This document shows, piece after piece, positions 42,831-53,052 of a stretch of 64,000 nt of DNA (positions are counted from its first letter, which is position 1; every line of letters starts with the position of its first letter). The position numbers and the translations under genes are program-made. Under the pieces are notes generated by a model. That model had not been told where the DNA came from, did not search any database, and saw only the letters and a list, made by a program, of their open reading frames with translations. This stretch comes from NAT127 sp034717695 (GTDB taxonomy: Bacteria > Pseudomonadota > Gammaproteobacteria > Pseudomonadales > Porticoccaceae): assembly GCA_034717695.1 (NCBI GenBank), contig JAYELS010000026.1, positions 62,001-126,000 on the forward strand. Reading direction: 5' to 3'.

Positions 42831-44927
42831 TCAGCCGACCACGACCCTCGCCGATGCCACGTTGGTGATGCGCCGGGCGACGGCGTTGCGGTCCCCTTCC
42901 CGGTGGGATGTCACCCGGGCGGTGACAAAATAGGTGCCCGGTGTGGCGTAGGTATGACGGGTCTGGAGGGCGACCCGGGACTTTGTGCCATCCACCTCGG
43001 CCTGCTCGGGGAAGGTACCCTGGCCGTCGAAATCCCATTCCACGGCGATGACGGTGCCGGCGCCGGGGGGCACCTCGGCCACCATGGCAAGGCTGACCTC
43101 CTCGCCGGCCTTGACCTCGGCCCGGGAGGCGCCGTTGGCGGTAACCGAAACCACCGCCTGGATACCGAGGCGCTCCCCGGCGGATGGGGGCAGAAACACC
43201 CGGCCGTCCCGGAATTCAAAACGGGTCGGGGCGGGGTGGACGCCCTTTTCCACCCAGTCGCAGAGATCGACGAGACTCTGCTCGATATAGGGCATGTAGT
43301 CGATCAGCCAGGTGGCGGTGGCGCGGTTGGGCGCGGAGGGCAGGAACCGCGGCGGCACGTGCTCGGCGTTCTCGACCCAGCGCAGCTGGAAGTTTTCCGC
43401 CGCGCCCAGGGGCCCCTGGGCCTGCTCCACGGCGCGCTTGTAGACCAGCCCCTGGGGCGGCCACAGGGAGGCGTCGTGGGTGTGGTGTACCCACAGCAGC
43501 TTGCCCTGGTACTGGCCGGAGTAGGCCACCCCCATCAGGGGCGACTGCAGGGGCAGCGGGTGCTGGGGGTAGATGGGGGCGCCATCGAGGCGGAGGAAAT
43601 CGCAGGACGGATCGTCGGAGAGGTGGTGGCGGTAGGAATAGCAGAAGGCCAGGAAGGCGCGATTGTCGATATGCACCTCGTCCCCCACCTCCACCCCGGT
43701 GAAGCGCTGCAGGTTGGCCTCACCGTGGCCATCGCAGAACAGCACGTCGTGGCCGAAGTTCATGCAGTAAAGCTGGCGCCCCGCCGCCGCGCCGCTCACC
43801 ATCTTGACGCCGGCGCCGAGCCGGTAGCCCTTGTCGAGGCCCTTGACCTCGATGGCGATGGGGAAGCCGCCGTGCTTGGCAGACATGATGGCCGCCATGG
43901 GCCGGGCGCGATCGTACTCCTTGCCGGCGTACTCGGGGCTGGTGAGCAGCTCCCCGGCGGTGACCACCTTGGTGACCTTGAGGGTCACGTCGATGAGGTC
44001 GCCCATCACGTACTCGGGGTTGTCGTGGCCAACGTAGCCGGGCTTGGTCCAGAAGTTCTCGAAATAGTCCGCGTCCTCCCGCTGGAGCATGTCGGCGATG
44101 GAAGTCCACAGCCAGATCTGGCCCATGGGCACGGCAATCATGAACTCATCGCCCCGGGGGTAGCCGAGGCGGTAGAGGTTGTTGAGCTCCTCCCGCTGAT
44201 GGCTGTCGAGGCCGATGAAGGGGTTGCCGCTGCCACCGGGCTGCATGGCGTCGATCACCTGGGCGATCTTGGCGCCCAGCACACGCTGGACGTTGAACAT
44301 GCAGCCGAAGTGCACCGGCTGCTCGGTGCGGATGCGCTCCTTGGTGCCGTGCTCGGCAATCACACCGCCCCCCATGAAGGGCAGCGCCCCCTGGTAGACC
44401 CCCGGGCCGTACTCGAGGCACAGGGGCGAGCGCCGCCCGCCGCCGCTGCCGCCCCAGACGTAGGAATAGGCGGGCGCCTCGCCGTACACCTGGGCCGCCA
44501 CATGCTTGGACAGGCGCGCGGTCTCGACGCTGGCGCGGTGGCCGTAGAGGGTCGGGTCCTCGCCCCCCCTGGGGTCGATGTCGTCGCCGATATGGCCGGA
44601 GTTGGATTCCACCATGTAGCCGCCGAGGCGGGCGATCATCGGCAGGCCGCCGATCATCTGGCCCATCAGGCCATCGAAGGCATCCTCGTGGCCGGCGTGG
44701 GCGCCCTCGATGGGCTGGAACATCCGCGACTGGTAGTCGCTGGCCGGGGGAAAATAGAAGGTGAAGCGGGTGTCGCAATCGGCGAACCCACCGTGGATGT
44801 TGCGGTGCGGGTAGGGAGTCTCCCGCCACTCGTCCCGGTCGATATAGGGTTTGCCGAAAAAGCGGTCGACCACCTGGTAGGAATCCACCTCGATGGCTCG
44901 CCCGTTGCCTGGATTGGCTGCATTCAT
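42831..44927 (-). CDS. Large alpha/beta-hydrolase-like protein with C-terminal PKD domain
   Basis: A protein of 698 residues. Residues 1-580 look like a hydrolase: S161 lies in the nucleophile-elbow-like VWGGSGGGRRSPLCLE, and histidines in WVHHTHDASLWPPQ could complete a triad. Residues about 600-698 form a PKD-type beta-sandwich (VEWDFDGQGTF, HTYATPGTYFVTARV). PKD domains are normally extracellular, yet no signal peptide is seen. ATG 44927 has GAGGTGACCAGC. Divergent from a TetR gene, it may be controlled by it. The reaction is unknown; the hydrolase call is a motif-level inference. Confidence 0.6.
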   Translation of the reverse strand: MNAANPGNGRAIEVDSYQVVDRFFGKPYIDRDEWRETPYPHRNIHGGFADCDTRFTFYFPPASDYQSRMFQPIEGAHAGHEDAFDGLMGQMIGGLPMIARLGGYMVESNSGHIGDDIDPRGGEDPTLYGHRASVETARLSKHVAAQVYGEAPAYSYVWGGSGGGRRSPLCLEYGPGVYQGALPFMGGGVIAEHGTKERIRTEQPVHFGCMFNVQRVLGAKIAQVIDAMQPGGSGNPFIGLDSHQREELNNLYRLGYPRGDEFMIAVPMGQIWLWTSIADMLQREDADYFENFWTKPGYVGHDNPEYVMGDLIDVTLKVTKVVTAGELLTSPEYAGKEYDRARPMAAIMSAKHGGFPIAIEVKGLDKGYRLGAGVKMVSGAAAGRQLYCMNFGHDVLFCDGHGEANLQRFTGVEVGDEVHIDNRAFLAFCYSYRHHLSDDPSCDFLRLDGAPIYPQHPLPLQSPLMGVAYSGQYQGKLLWVHHTHDASLWPPQGLVYKRAVEQAQGPLGAAENFQLRWVENAEHVPPRFLPSAPNRATATWLIDYMPYIEQSLVDLCDWVEKGVHPAPTRFEFRDGRVFLPPSAGERLGIQAVVSVTANGASRAEVKAGEEVSLAMVAEVPPGAGTVIAVEWDFDGQGTFPEQAEVDGTKSRVALQTRHTYATPGTYFVTARVTSHREGDRNAVARRITNVASARVVVG

Positions 44928-45051
44928 GCTGGTCACCTCGTGCAAGATTGTTATGAATCGTCCCTGGGGTGCCTGGCACTCGCGCCGCAAAGCCCTCCCC
45001 GTCGCCGCCCGGCTCGACACCGGACGGCCACCATAACCAGCGCCCATTAAT

Positions 45052-45067
45052 TTAACAATAATGTTTA
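45052..45067. promoter_or_regulatory. Operator-like repeat AACA-N4-TGTT
   Basis: TTAACAATAATGTTTA has a perfect AACA/TGTT core and near-symmetric flanks in an AT-rich stretch, where the minus strand also offers -10-like ATTAAT/TTAAAT elements for the hydrolase gene. It is a candidate TetR binding site. Confidence 0.4.
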
Positions 45068-45205
45068 TTTATTTTTACATTCGGGGGCGGGAACACCATA
45101 ATTGCCGGGCGCGGCACAACGCGGCGATGGGCGCCGCCGGTGCCCCGGACGGGCGTCGACACCCTCGCCACCCGCAAAATAAACCCCAACAAAAACAGGG
45201 ACATC

Positions 45206-45235
45206 TTCCACGGGATTGAGGATGGGCGATATACT
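45206..45235 (+). promoter_or_regulatory. Predicted promoter of the TetR-ABC operon
   Basis: TTCCAC (45206-45211), 18-bp spacer, TATACT (45230-45235). +1 would fall near 45242, which excludes a start codon at 45216 and supports TTG 45306 for the regulator. Confidence 0.45.
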
Positions 45236-45305
45236 CCCGGCGAGCCTGGCCGCGCCAGCCCCGAGCCCAAACCCCCACGACCCATCCCAACGGAGTCGAT
45301 CGCCC

Positions 45306-46000
45306 TTGAAAACCCCGAAGACAGCAGCGAAAAACACCGGCGTGACCACTCGCATCCCGCGCGCCACCCGGGGCAAGGGGCGCCCCAAGCAGGAGGACAG
45401 CGAGGAAACCCTGCGCACCGTCTACCACGTGGCCTACTCCCACTTCATCGTCAACGGCATCGAGGGCGCCAGCATGCAGGCCATCGCCCGCGAGGCGGGG
45501 GTCTCCCGGCAGATGATCCACAACCGCTTCGGCAACAAGGAGCAGTTCTTTCGCACGGTGCTGGAGCGGGGTGAAGACACCTTCGCCAACCGCTTCGCCA
45601 TCGCCGCCCTGCCCAGCTCCCGGGATCCCTGGGTCATCTTCGATTACCTGGGTCACACCATCTTCAACATCCTGACCGACGCCAGAAGCATGGACCTGTT
45701 CCGGGTGATGAACATCGCCCTCTACCGCCACCCGGATATCGCCACCTACCACAGCCAGTCCCTGGAAAACGCCTACCGCATGATCGCGGGATACCTCGCC
45801 ATGTGCGCCAAGGAGATGGGGGTCAAGGTGGAAACCAGCCGCGAGGCGGCGATGGATTTCGTCTCCCTGATCCAGGGCCTGGCGCAACCCATCATCCAGG
45901 GCCGCGCCGAGATCCCCGACGAGAAGGCCCGCAAAAAGACCATCCGCGGCGTGGTCAAACGCTACCTGCGGGGCGTCGGCTTTCCGGACCGGAAGCGCCA

Positions 46001-46004
<4 letters not shown>
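45306..46004 (+). CDS. TetR family transcriptional regulator
   Basis: A regulator of about 232 residues. The N-terminal helix-turn-helix is SMQAIAREAGVSRQMIHNRFGNKEQFFRTVLERG; the C-terminal ligand domain is helical. A basic leader (KTPKTAAKN) precedes it. The start is TTG 45306 after GGAGTCGATCGCCC, or GTG 45342; no ATG fits downstream of the promoter. Its stop overlaps the GTG of the ABC ATPase gene, so it is the first gene of an operon with the exporter. It probably represses this operon and perhaps the divergent hydrolase. Confidence 0.87.
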
Positions 46005-46903
<899 letters not shown>

Positions 46904-46921
46904 CCCCGACCCGAGACCGCC

Positions 46922-47926
46922 ATGAAACAGTTCCTCGCCATCCTCGTGGCCCGCAACAAGGAGTACTACCGGGACAAGGGCTCGGTGGCCTGGGCATTCC
47001 TGTTCCCGCTGCTGGTGATCGTCGCCTGCGCCCTCGCCTTCTCCAACCCCGACACCTCGGTGTTCCGGGTGGGCCTGCACGGGGATTTCAGCGCCGGCCC
47101 CGCCGACGGCTTCCTCCGCCAGCCCTACATCAAGGCGGTGCCCTTCGCGCAGCTCGACAGGGCCCTGGAGCGCACCCAGCACCACCAGCTCGACCTGCTG
47201 CTGAGCAGCGACGGCGGCCTGCGCTACTGGATCAACACCGAATCGAGCGCCAGCGCCGCCGCCGAGCAACTGCTGCTGGCCACCACCGGCGCCTTCGCCC
47301 GGGAGGAAATCAGCGGCCGCAAGATTCGCTACGTGGATTGGGTGATCCCCGGGGTGCTGGGCATGAACCTGATGTTCGGCGCCCTGTTCGGGGTCGGCTA
47401 CGTGATTGTCCGCTACCGCCACAACGGCGTGCTCAAGCGCCTCCAGGCGACGCCGGTGACGGCGCTGCAGTTCCTCGCCGCCCAGATGGTGTCGCGGCTG
47501 CTGATCGTGGTGACGGTGAACGGCCTGATCTTCGTCGGCTGCGCCCTGTTCCTCGACCTCATCGTCCTCGGCAGCTACCTCAATCTACTGCTGATCACCC
47601 TGATGGGGGCCCTGGCGATGATCGCCCTGGGGCTGCTGGTGGCCTCCCGCACCGCCAACGAGGAACTGGCGGGGGGGCTGCTCAATGTCGCCACCTGGCC
47701 CATGCTGTTGATGTCGGAGGTGTGGTTCACCCTCGACGACGCCCCCGGCTGGATGCAGTCCCTGTCGGGGTTCCTGCCCCTCACCCACATCGTCAAGGCG
47801 TTCCGCGCGGTGATGATCGAGGGGGCGAGCCTCGTGGAGGTCGGCCACCACCTGCTGTGGCTGGCGGCGATGACGGCGGTGGCCCTGGGGCTCGCGGCGC
47901 TGCTCTTCCGCTGGCACCGGCGCTGA
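46922..47926 (+). CDS. ABC-2 type transporter permease
   Basis: A membrane protein of 334 residues with one N-terminal segment (about 20-42), a soluble periplasmic loop, and five further segments from about residue 140. The conserved ABC-2 motif is near GLLNVATWPMLLMSEVWF and SGFLPLTHIVKAFRAVMIEG. It forms the exporter with the preceding ATPase. It is last in the TetR-ATPase-permease operon. Confidence 0.92.
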   Translation: MKQFLAILVARNKEYYRDKGSVAWAFLFPLLVIVACALAFSNPDTSVFRVGLHGDFSAGPADGFLRQPYIKAVPFAQLDRALERTQHHQLDLLLSSDGGLRYWINTESSASAAAEQLLLATTGAFAREEISGRKIRYVDWVIPGVLGMNLMFGALFGVGYVIVRYRHNGVLKRLQATPVTALQFLAAQMVSRLLIVVTVNGLIFVGCALFLDLIVLGSYLNLLLITLMGALAMIALGLLVASRTANEELAGGLLNVATWPMLLMSEVWFTLDDAPGWMQSLSGFLPLTHIVKAFRAVMIEGASLVEVGHHLLWLAAMTAVALGLAALLFRWHRR

Positions 47927-47936
47927 AGTTCGAGCC

Positions 47937-48149
47937 TCAGCGCCGCAATGGCCGCACCAGGCTCTCCAGACCCTCGCTTCTGATCAGCAGCGCCAGGGCC
48001 AGCAACTCCCCCAGCTCCCCCCGGGGAAAACCCCTGGCGGAGAACCACAGCAGATACTCCTCCGGCAGATCCACCAGTATTCGCCCGGCGTACCGGCCGA
48101 AGGGCATCGGCGTGTTGGCGACCTTGAGCAGTTGTTCCCTGTCGAACAT
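47937..48149 (-). CDS. DUF3820 family protein
   Basis: A protein of 70 residues. MPFGRYAGRILVDLPEEYLLWF is the DUF3820 signature; members are small cytoplasmic proteins, one of which is described as a quorum-sensing-regulated virulence factor in Pseudomonas. The function here is unknown. ATG 48149 (MFDREQLLKVANTPMPFG) fits homologues better than an ATG seven codons upstream. It converges with the ABC permease gene and lies downstream of the DUF748 gene. Confidence 0.85.
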   Translation of the reverse strand: MFDREQLLKVANTPMPFGRYAGRILVDLPEEYLLWFSARGFPRGELGELLALALLIRSEGLESLVRPLRR

Positions 48150-48217
48150 GGCGATATCCCGTGGCGGCACTCATCGATGACTGCCGGCGGCGGGCGCCGC
48201 CGGACAGCGGTGGCGGT

Positions 48218-51172
48218 TCAGAGGCGATCGACCCCGAGGGCAAGGGGAATCCAGCCCCCCTTGCCGGGCTTCACCCCCTCGGCAGGCCGCGGGCGCAGGC
48301 GGGCGGGGTCCATGCCCGCGGTCGCCAGGGCCTCGGCGATGGCCGTTCCCCGGGCGTCACCCAGCTGGCGCAGATCCGCCTCCCCCAGGGTTTCCCCCGC
48401 CACCAGATCCCGGCGCAGGGTGGCCAGGTAGGCGGTTTCGTCGAGGCGCTGGCGCCCCTCCGGCTGCGCCGGGTCGCGGGGTACCTGGTGCTGGTCCCGC
48501 AGCGCGTCCAGGGAGCGATCGGGGTAGCGGGCACTGTACAGGCGCTCCGTTGCCGCCCGCTGCTTGTCGCGGAGCTCGCTGTCGCTGTCCCCGGGTTCGG
48601 CGCTGGCGGCAAAGGCCGCGGCCAGGGTGGCATCCACCTGCGCCTCCCTGAGCGCGGCGCCGTCCGGCCCCTCGGCATAGGCCCCCGGAATCTCCAGGGC
48701 CAGTTGCGGCCGCTGGGCCATGGCCTCGGCGAGCTTGGCCAGCTTCTCCCGCTCCGGAGGCGCGAGGCGCGCCGTGCCCGGTTCGAAGTCGATGCTGTCG
48801 AACTGCGCCGAGTCGATCCCCACCAGGGCCCCCAAAAGGCGAAACGGCGCGGTGACGGCGCGGGTGAGGAGGTTGCCGATGGCGCTGAGTATGACCCCGC
48901 CGAGGCGGAATTCCGGGTTGTTCATGTCCCCTTCCACCGGCAGGTCGATGTCGATCCTGCCATCGGGATTCCTGAGCAGGGCGATGGCGAGGCCGAGGGG
49001 CAGGTCGAGGGCGCCCTCGTAGGGCACCTTCCTGCCGAGTTCCAGATCCCTGAGCACGATATTGTTGTCGCCCTTGAGGCGGCCCTGCTCGACGCTGTAG
49101 CGCAGGTCGAGATCCATGCGCCCGCTGGCAATCTCGTGGCCGGCGAACTTCACGGTGTAGGGGCTGAGATCCGGCACCTCCACATTGCGGAAGAGCAGTT
49201 CGAGGCGGGTGCTTTCCTCCGGATCCCGGGGCAGCAGGGAACCCTTGACCCGGGCGAGGCCGTAGTCCGCCACCTGGCCTTCGAGGGCCAGGGTGAGGGG
49301 CTCGCGGCTGGCGAGATCGAGGGCCGAGGTCTCCCCCTCGAGGGCGGTGACGGTGGTCTGGAAGGTGATCGGCAGGGTGCGGTCGGTGAAGTCGGCGGTG
49401 CCATTGGCCACGGTGATCTTGCCAAGGCCGAGGGCGAGGGGCTTGGCGGGCTCGCCGCTGCCAGCGCTGGTGCCGACGGGGGCGGCGGCAGCGGCGCCGG
49501 GCCCTGTTTCAGGGGCCGTCACCAGCAGGCGCTGGAAGTTGGTGGTCTGGTCCTCGTTGATGCGCAGCCGCAGGTAGGGGGTGTCGAAGGCCAGGGATGA
49601 GACGGCGAGGCTGTTGGCGGCGGCGCTGTACTCGATGTTGTCGATACGCGCCCGCTGCCAGCCCAGCAGCGGCCGCTTCTGGCGCTTGCCCCGGGTCTCC
49701 AGCCCGGTGATGTCGAGCGCCCCCCGGATGGCAAGGGGTTCGTCGGGGCCGTGGGCGAGGGCGGCCTGAAGATGAAGGGCACCGCCCTCGATCAGCACGT
49801 TGGCGTAGCGGTCGAGATAGGGCTGGGCCAGGGTCAGGGGAAGGTCGGCGAGGGTCACCCGGATGGCGGCGTCGGGGTGCGGCAGGAGGCCCAGCTCCCC
49901 CTCAGCCGCGAATCTGCCCTGCCCCGCCACCCGGGCGCTGGCGCTCAAGGGAAAGCGGGCGCCGGGCTGGTTGGAAAGCGGGCCGATACGCAGCGCGATG
50001 GCACTGAGGTCGAGGGGCTCGGGGGCGTCGACGCCGCGGTCATCGAAGCGCACCGCCATGTCGCTCACCGCCAGCTCCCCGAGGGCGAGGCGCCAGTCCG
50101 CCAGGGGCAACGGAGTGGGCTCCCCGACGGGGGGCGGCTCGGTCGCCGCCACGGGTTCCCCCCCGGCGGCGGGCGCCACCAGCCGTTGGAGGTTGAGGCT
50201 GCCGTCGGGGAGCAGCGCCACCGCGAGGCTGGGCGCGGTGAGCCGCAGGGAAGCGCCGCTGAGGGTCTTCTCCGGCCAGGCCAGGGAAAGCCCTGCGAGG
50301 TCGAGGGCGGCAAGCCCCGCCAGGGGCTCCCCGGAGGCGCTGTCCACCAGGCGGAGGTCGGCGAGCCCGAGGGCCAGGTTGGCGATGCGGGCGCCGATGC
50401 CCTGCTCACCCCCATCCAGTCGGTAGTCGAAGGCGAGGGTCAGCTCGCCGCCGTCGAGCCGGGCGTCGATGCCCTGGCCCAGGTAGCGGTAGAGCAGCGC
50501 CGGATAGGGGCCACTGGCCTCCACCGCCCCGTGGAGGGCCAGGGGATCGAGCCCCACCTCGCCCTTAACCGCCAGGCGGGTGCCCCCCTCGCCATGGATC
50601 AGGAGGTGCTGGCTGCCGGCTTCCCCTTGCAACGTGCTGATCCCGTCGAGGTGAAAGTCGATGGGGGCGAGGCGGGTGACGAAGGGTTCCGCCAGGGTCT
50701 CGTCGCGAATCCCCAGGGCGCCGCCGGTGATGGACAGCGCCTCCACCTTGAGGCGCGGCAGCGGGGCGCCATCGTCCTCCGGGGCGGCGCCCGGATCGGC
50801 GGGGGGGATGAGCCGGCCCAGGTTGCTGTCGCCGTTGGCGAAGCGGATCAGTTCGACGGAGGGATTTTCGAGGGTGATTTCGCCGAGGGTCCAGGCCCAG
50901 CGCAGCAGCCCCTTCACCTCCAGGTCGATGAACAGGCGGTCGAAGCCCACCAGGGGCGCGCCGTCCTTTTCGGTGATGGCAAAGCCCCGGGCCTCGACGC
51001 TGAAGGCGTAAGGATTGACGCGGATGCGTTCGATGCGCACCGGCCGATCGAGCAGTGTCGACAGGCGGCTGACCAGCTGGCGCTCGGCGATCCAGGGGAC
51101 GAGCAGGAAACCGGCGAGGGTGTAGAGCAGCACGGCGGCCAGCACCCAGACACGCCGGCGGCGCACATCCAC
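48218..51172 (-). CDS. DUF748 (AsmA-like) envelope protein
   Basis: A protein of 984 residues with one N-terminal membrane anchor (VWVLAAVLLYTLAGFLLVPWI) and a long periplasmic part made of repeated beta-rich AsmA/DUF748 units, for example LEVKGLLRWAWTLGEITLENPSVELIRF and FAGHEIASGRMDLDLRYSVEQGRLKGDN. AsmA-like proteins are thought to move phospholipids across the periplasm or affect outer-membrane assembly; for DUF748 no function is proven. The C-terminal quarter is charged and Ala/Arg-rich. ATG 51172. Confidence 0.88.
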   Translation of the reverse strand: MDVRRRRVWVLAAVLLYTLAGFLLVPWIAERQLVSRLSTLLDRPVRIERIRVNPYAFSVEARGFAITEKDGAPLVGFDRLFIDLEVKGLLRWAWTLGEITLENPSVELIRFANGDSNLGRLIPPADPGAAPEDDGAPLPRLKVEALSITGGALGIRDETLAEPFVTRLAPIDFHLDGISTLQGEAGSQHLLIHGEGGTRLAVKGEVGLDPLALHGAVEASGPYPALLYRYLGQGIDARLDGGELTLAFDYRLDGGEQGIGARIANLALGLADLRLVDSASGEPLAGLAALDLAGLSLAWPEKTLSGASLRLTAPSLAVALLPDGSLNLQRLVAPAAGGEPVAATEPPPVGEPTPLPLADWRLALGELAVSDMAVRFDDRGVDAPEPLDLSAIALRIGPLSNQPGARFPLSASARVAGQGRFAAEGELGLLPHPDAAIRVTLADLPLTLAQPYLDRYANVLIEGGALHLQAALAHGPDEPLAIRGALDITGLETRGKRQKRPLLGWQRARIDNIEYSAAANSLAVSSLAFDTPYLRLRINEDQTTNFQRLLVTAPETGPGAAAAAPVGTSAGSGEPAKPLALGLGKITVANGTADFTDRTLPITFQTTVTALEGETSALDLASREPLTLALEGQVADYGLARVKGSLLPRDPEESTRLELLFRNVEVPDLSPYTVKFAGHEIASGRMDLDLRYSVEQGRLKGDNNIVLRDLELGRKVPYEGALDLPLGLAIALLRNPDGRIDIDLPVEGDMNNPEFRLGGVILSAIGNLLTRAVTAPFRLLGALVGIDSAQFDSIDFEPGTARLAPPEREKLAKLAEAMAQRPQLALEIPGAYAEGPDGAALREAQVDATLAAAFAASAEPGDSDSELRDKQRAATERLYSARYPDRSLDALRDQHQVPRDPAQPEGRQRLDETAYLATLRRDLVAGETLGEADLRQLGDARGTAIAEALATAGMDPARLRPRPAEGVKPGKGGWIPLALGVDRL

Positions 51173-51340
51173 CCAGTCGCGCCACCGACACCAGCGCGCC
51201 CGGAAGCGGGCCGGGAATGCGCGACTTTGCAGATCAGGATCCTTGATGACACCGCCCCCCTGGACCTTTGGTCAGGGAAGGATAAGTGTCTCCCCCGGCA
51301 AATGCCAACCGCCGGCGGCGGCGTGCAGTCCGACGTAGCC

Positions 51341-52966
51341 TCAGTCCCCCGCCCGCCAGCCGTTGGTGACCGGATAACGCCGGTCGCGGCCAAACCCCCT
51401 GCGGGTGATGCGCACCCCGATGGGGGCCTGGCGGCGCTTGTATTCGTTGAGGTCCACCAGGCGGATCACCCGGTAGACATCCTCCCGGGCAAAGCCGGCG
51501 GCGACGATGGCCTCGGCACCCTGATCCTCCTCGATGTAGAGTTCGAGGATGCGGTCGAGCACCTCGTAGGGGGGCAGGTTGTCCTCATCCTTCTGGTCGG
51601 GGGCAAGTTCGGCGGAGGGCGGGCGGGTGATCACCGACTCGGGGATCACCGGGGAGAGACTGTTGCGGTAGCGGCTGAGGGCGAATACCAGGGTCTTAGG
51701 CACGTCCTTGAGGACATCGAAGCCCCCCGCCATGTCGCCGTAGAGGGTGCAGTAGCCCACCGCCACCTCGCTCTTGTTGCCGGTGGTGAGCACCAGGAGG
51801 CCCTTCTTGTTGGAGATCGCCATCAGCAGCACCCCCCGGGCCCGGGCCTGGATGTTCTGCTCGGTGAGGTCCACCGGCAGGCCGGCGAACTCCTCCGCCA
51901 GGGTCGTCATGAAGGCGTCGTAGAGGGGCTCGATGCCGAGGGAGCGGTAGCGCACCCCGAGGCGCCGGGCCTCCTCGGCGGCGGCGTCGCGACTGAGCTG
52001 GGAGGTGTAGCGAAACGGCATCATCACCGCCTCGACCCGCTCGGGGCCGAGGGCATCCACCGCCACCGCCAGAGTCAGGGCGGAATCGATGCCCCCGGAG
52101 AGGCCGAGCACCACCCCCTTGAAGCGGTTCTTGTCGACGTAGTCCCGCACCCCGGTGACCAGCGCCTGGTACACCGAGGGCAGCAGCTCCGGCACCTCGG
52201 CCATCTCGCCGGGGGCGACCGCGACCGCCTCGGGGGAAACCACCAGTTGACAGAAATGGAGGCCCTCGGCAAACAGCGGCGCCCGCATCCGCACCGCGCC
52301 GCCGGCGTCCACCGCCATGGAGCCCCCGTCGAACACCAGTTCGTCCTGACCGCCCACCTGGTTGATGTACACCACCGGCATGGCGCCCTCCCGGGCGCGG
52401 CTCGCCACCACCTGCTCCCGCTCCGCCTGCTTGCCGCGGTGGAAGGGGGAGGCGTTGATACAGAGCATGGCGCGGGCGCGGGCGTCCCGGGCGGCGGCCA
52501 TGGGGCCCGGCTGCCAGATATCCTCGCAAATGGTGATGGCGAGGGGCACGCCGTCGAGCTCCACCACGCAGGGCGCCGTGCCCTGACCGAAATAGCGCTT
52601 CTCGTCGAACACCTGGTAATTGGGCAACAGCTGCTTGGCGTACTCCGCCACCAGCTCGCCGTCGCGGAACACCCCCGCCATGTTGTACAGGACGCCGTCG
52701 CGGCGGCGGGGATAGCCCACCACCGCGAGGATGCCGTCGCTGGCCGCCGCCACCTCCGCCACCGCCCGGGCGATGCGCCCGTCGAGACTCGGCCGCAGCA
52801 GCAGATCCTCGGGGGGATAGCCGGTCAGCATCAGCTCCGGCAACAGCACCACCCGCGCGCCGGCGGCCCTGGCGGCGGCGATGCTGTCGAGGGTCTTGCG
52901 GGTATTGCCGGGGATGTCCCCCACCAACGGATTGATCTGGGCCAGGGCAACGGTGATCGACGTCAT
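51341..52966 (-). CDS. nadE: Glutamine-dependent NAD+ synthetase
   Basis: A protein of 541 residues making NAD from deamido-NAD. The N-terminal nitrilase-like glutaminase domain (1-260) has E44 (LLPELMLTGYPP) and the nucleophile cysteine in AITICEDIWQPG. The C-terminal synthetase domain has the ATP-pyrophosphatase loop LSGGIDSALT and TTGNKSEVAVGYCTLYGD. ATG 52966 (MTSITVALAQINPLVGD) matches the family. The last 20 residues (GVRITRRGFGRDRRYPVTN) are conserved too. Divergent from pilS. Confidence 0.96.
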   Translation of the reverse strand: MTSITVALAQINPLVGDIPGNTRKTLDSIAAARAAGARVVLLPELMLTGYPPEDLLLRPSLDGRIARAVAEVAAASDGILAVVGYPRRRDGVLYNMAGVFRDGELVAEYAKQLLPNYQVFDEKRYFGQGTAPCVVELDGVPLAITICEDIWQPGPMAAARDARARAMLCINASPFHRGKQAEREQVVASRAREGAMPVVYINQVGGQDELVFDGGSMAVDAGGAVRMRAPLFAEGLHFCQLVVSPEAVAVAPGEMAEVPELLPSVYQALVTGVRDYVDKNRFKGVVLGLSGGIDSALTLAVAVDALGPERVEAVMMPFRYTSQLSRDAAAEEARRLGVRYRSLGIEPLYDAFMTTLAEEFAGLPVDLTEQNIQARARGVLLMAISNKKGLLVLTTGNKSEVAVGYCTLYGDMAGGFDVLKDVPKTLVFALSRYRNSLSPVIPESVITRPPSAELAPDQKDEDNLPPYEVLDRILELYIEEDQGAEAIVAAGFAREDVYRVIRLVDLNEYKRRQAPIGVRITRRGFGRDRRYPVTNGWRAGD

Positions 52967-53052
52967 GGGCGGGTGGGAGCGCAATGAAAGGGGCAGCCAT
53001 TTTCAGCTAAAATGCCCGCAATAGCAAAATCCAGGGACACGCCCGAGGCGCC

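Larger units (their letters stand above)
44928..45305. other. 378-bp divergent region between hydrolase and TetR genes
   Basis: No gene seen. It has an AT-rich island (about 45046-45080) with an operator-like repeat (45052-45067) and a TetR-gene promoter prediction (45206-45235). Confidence 0.5.

Noticed and set aside
44972..44990. Sigma-54 promoter (TGGCAC-like) before the hydrolase gene
   Set aside because: The -12 element does not match TTGC and the orientation is away from the hydrolase gene.
49751..52987. A 1078-codon plus-strand open frame
   Set aside because: Antisense to DUF748 and nadE, both with clear motifs; composition is that of a GC-skewed antisense frame.
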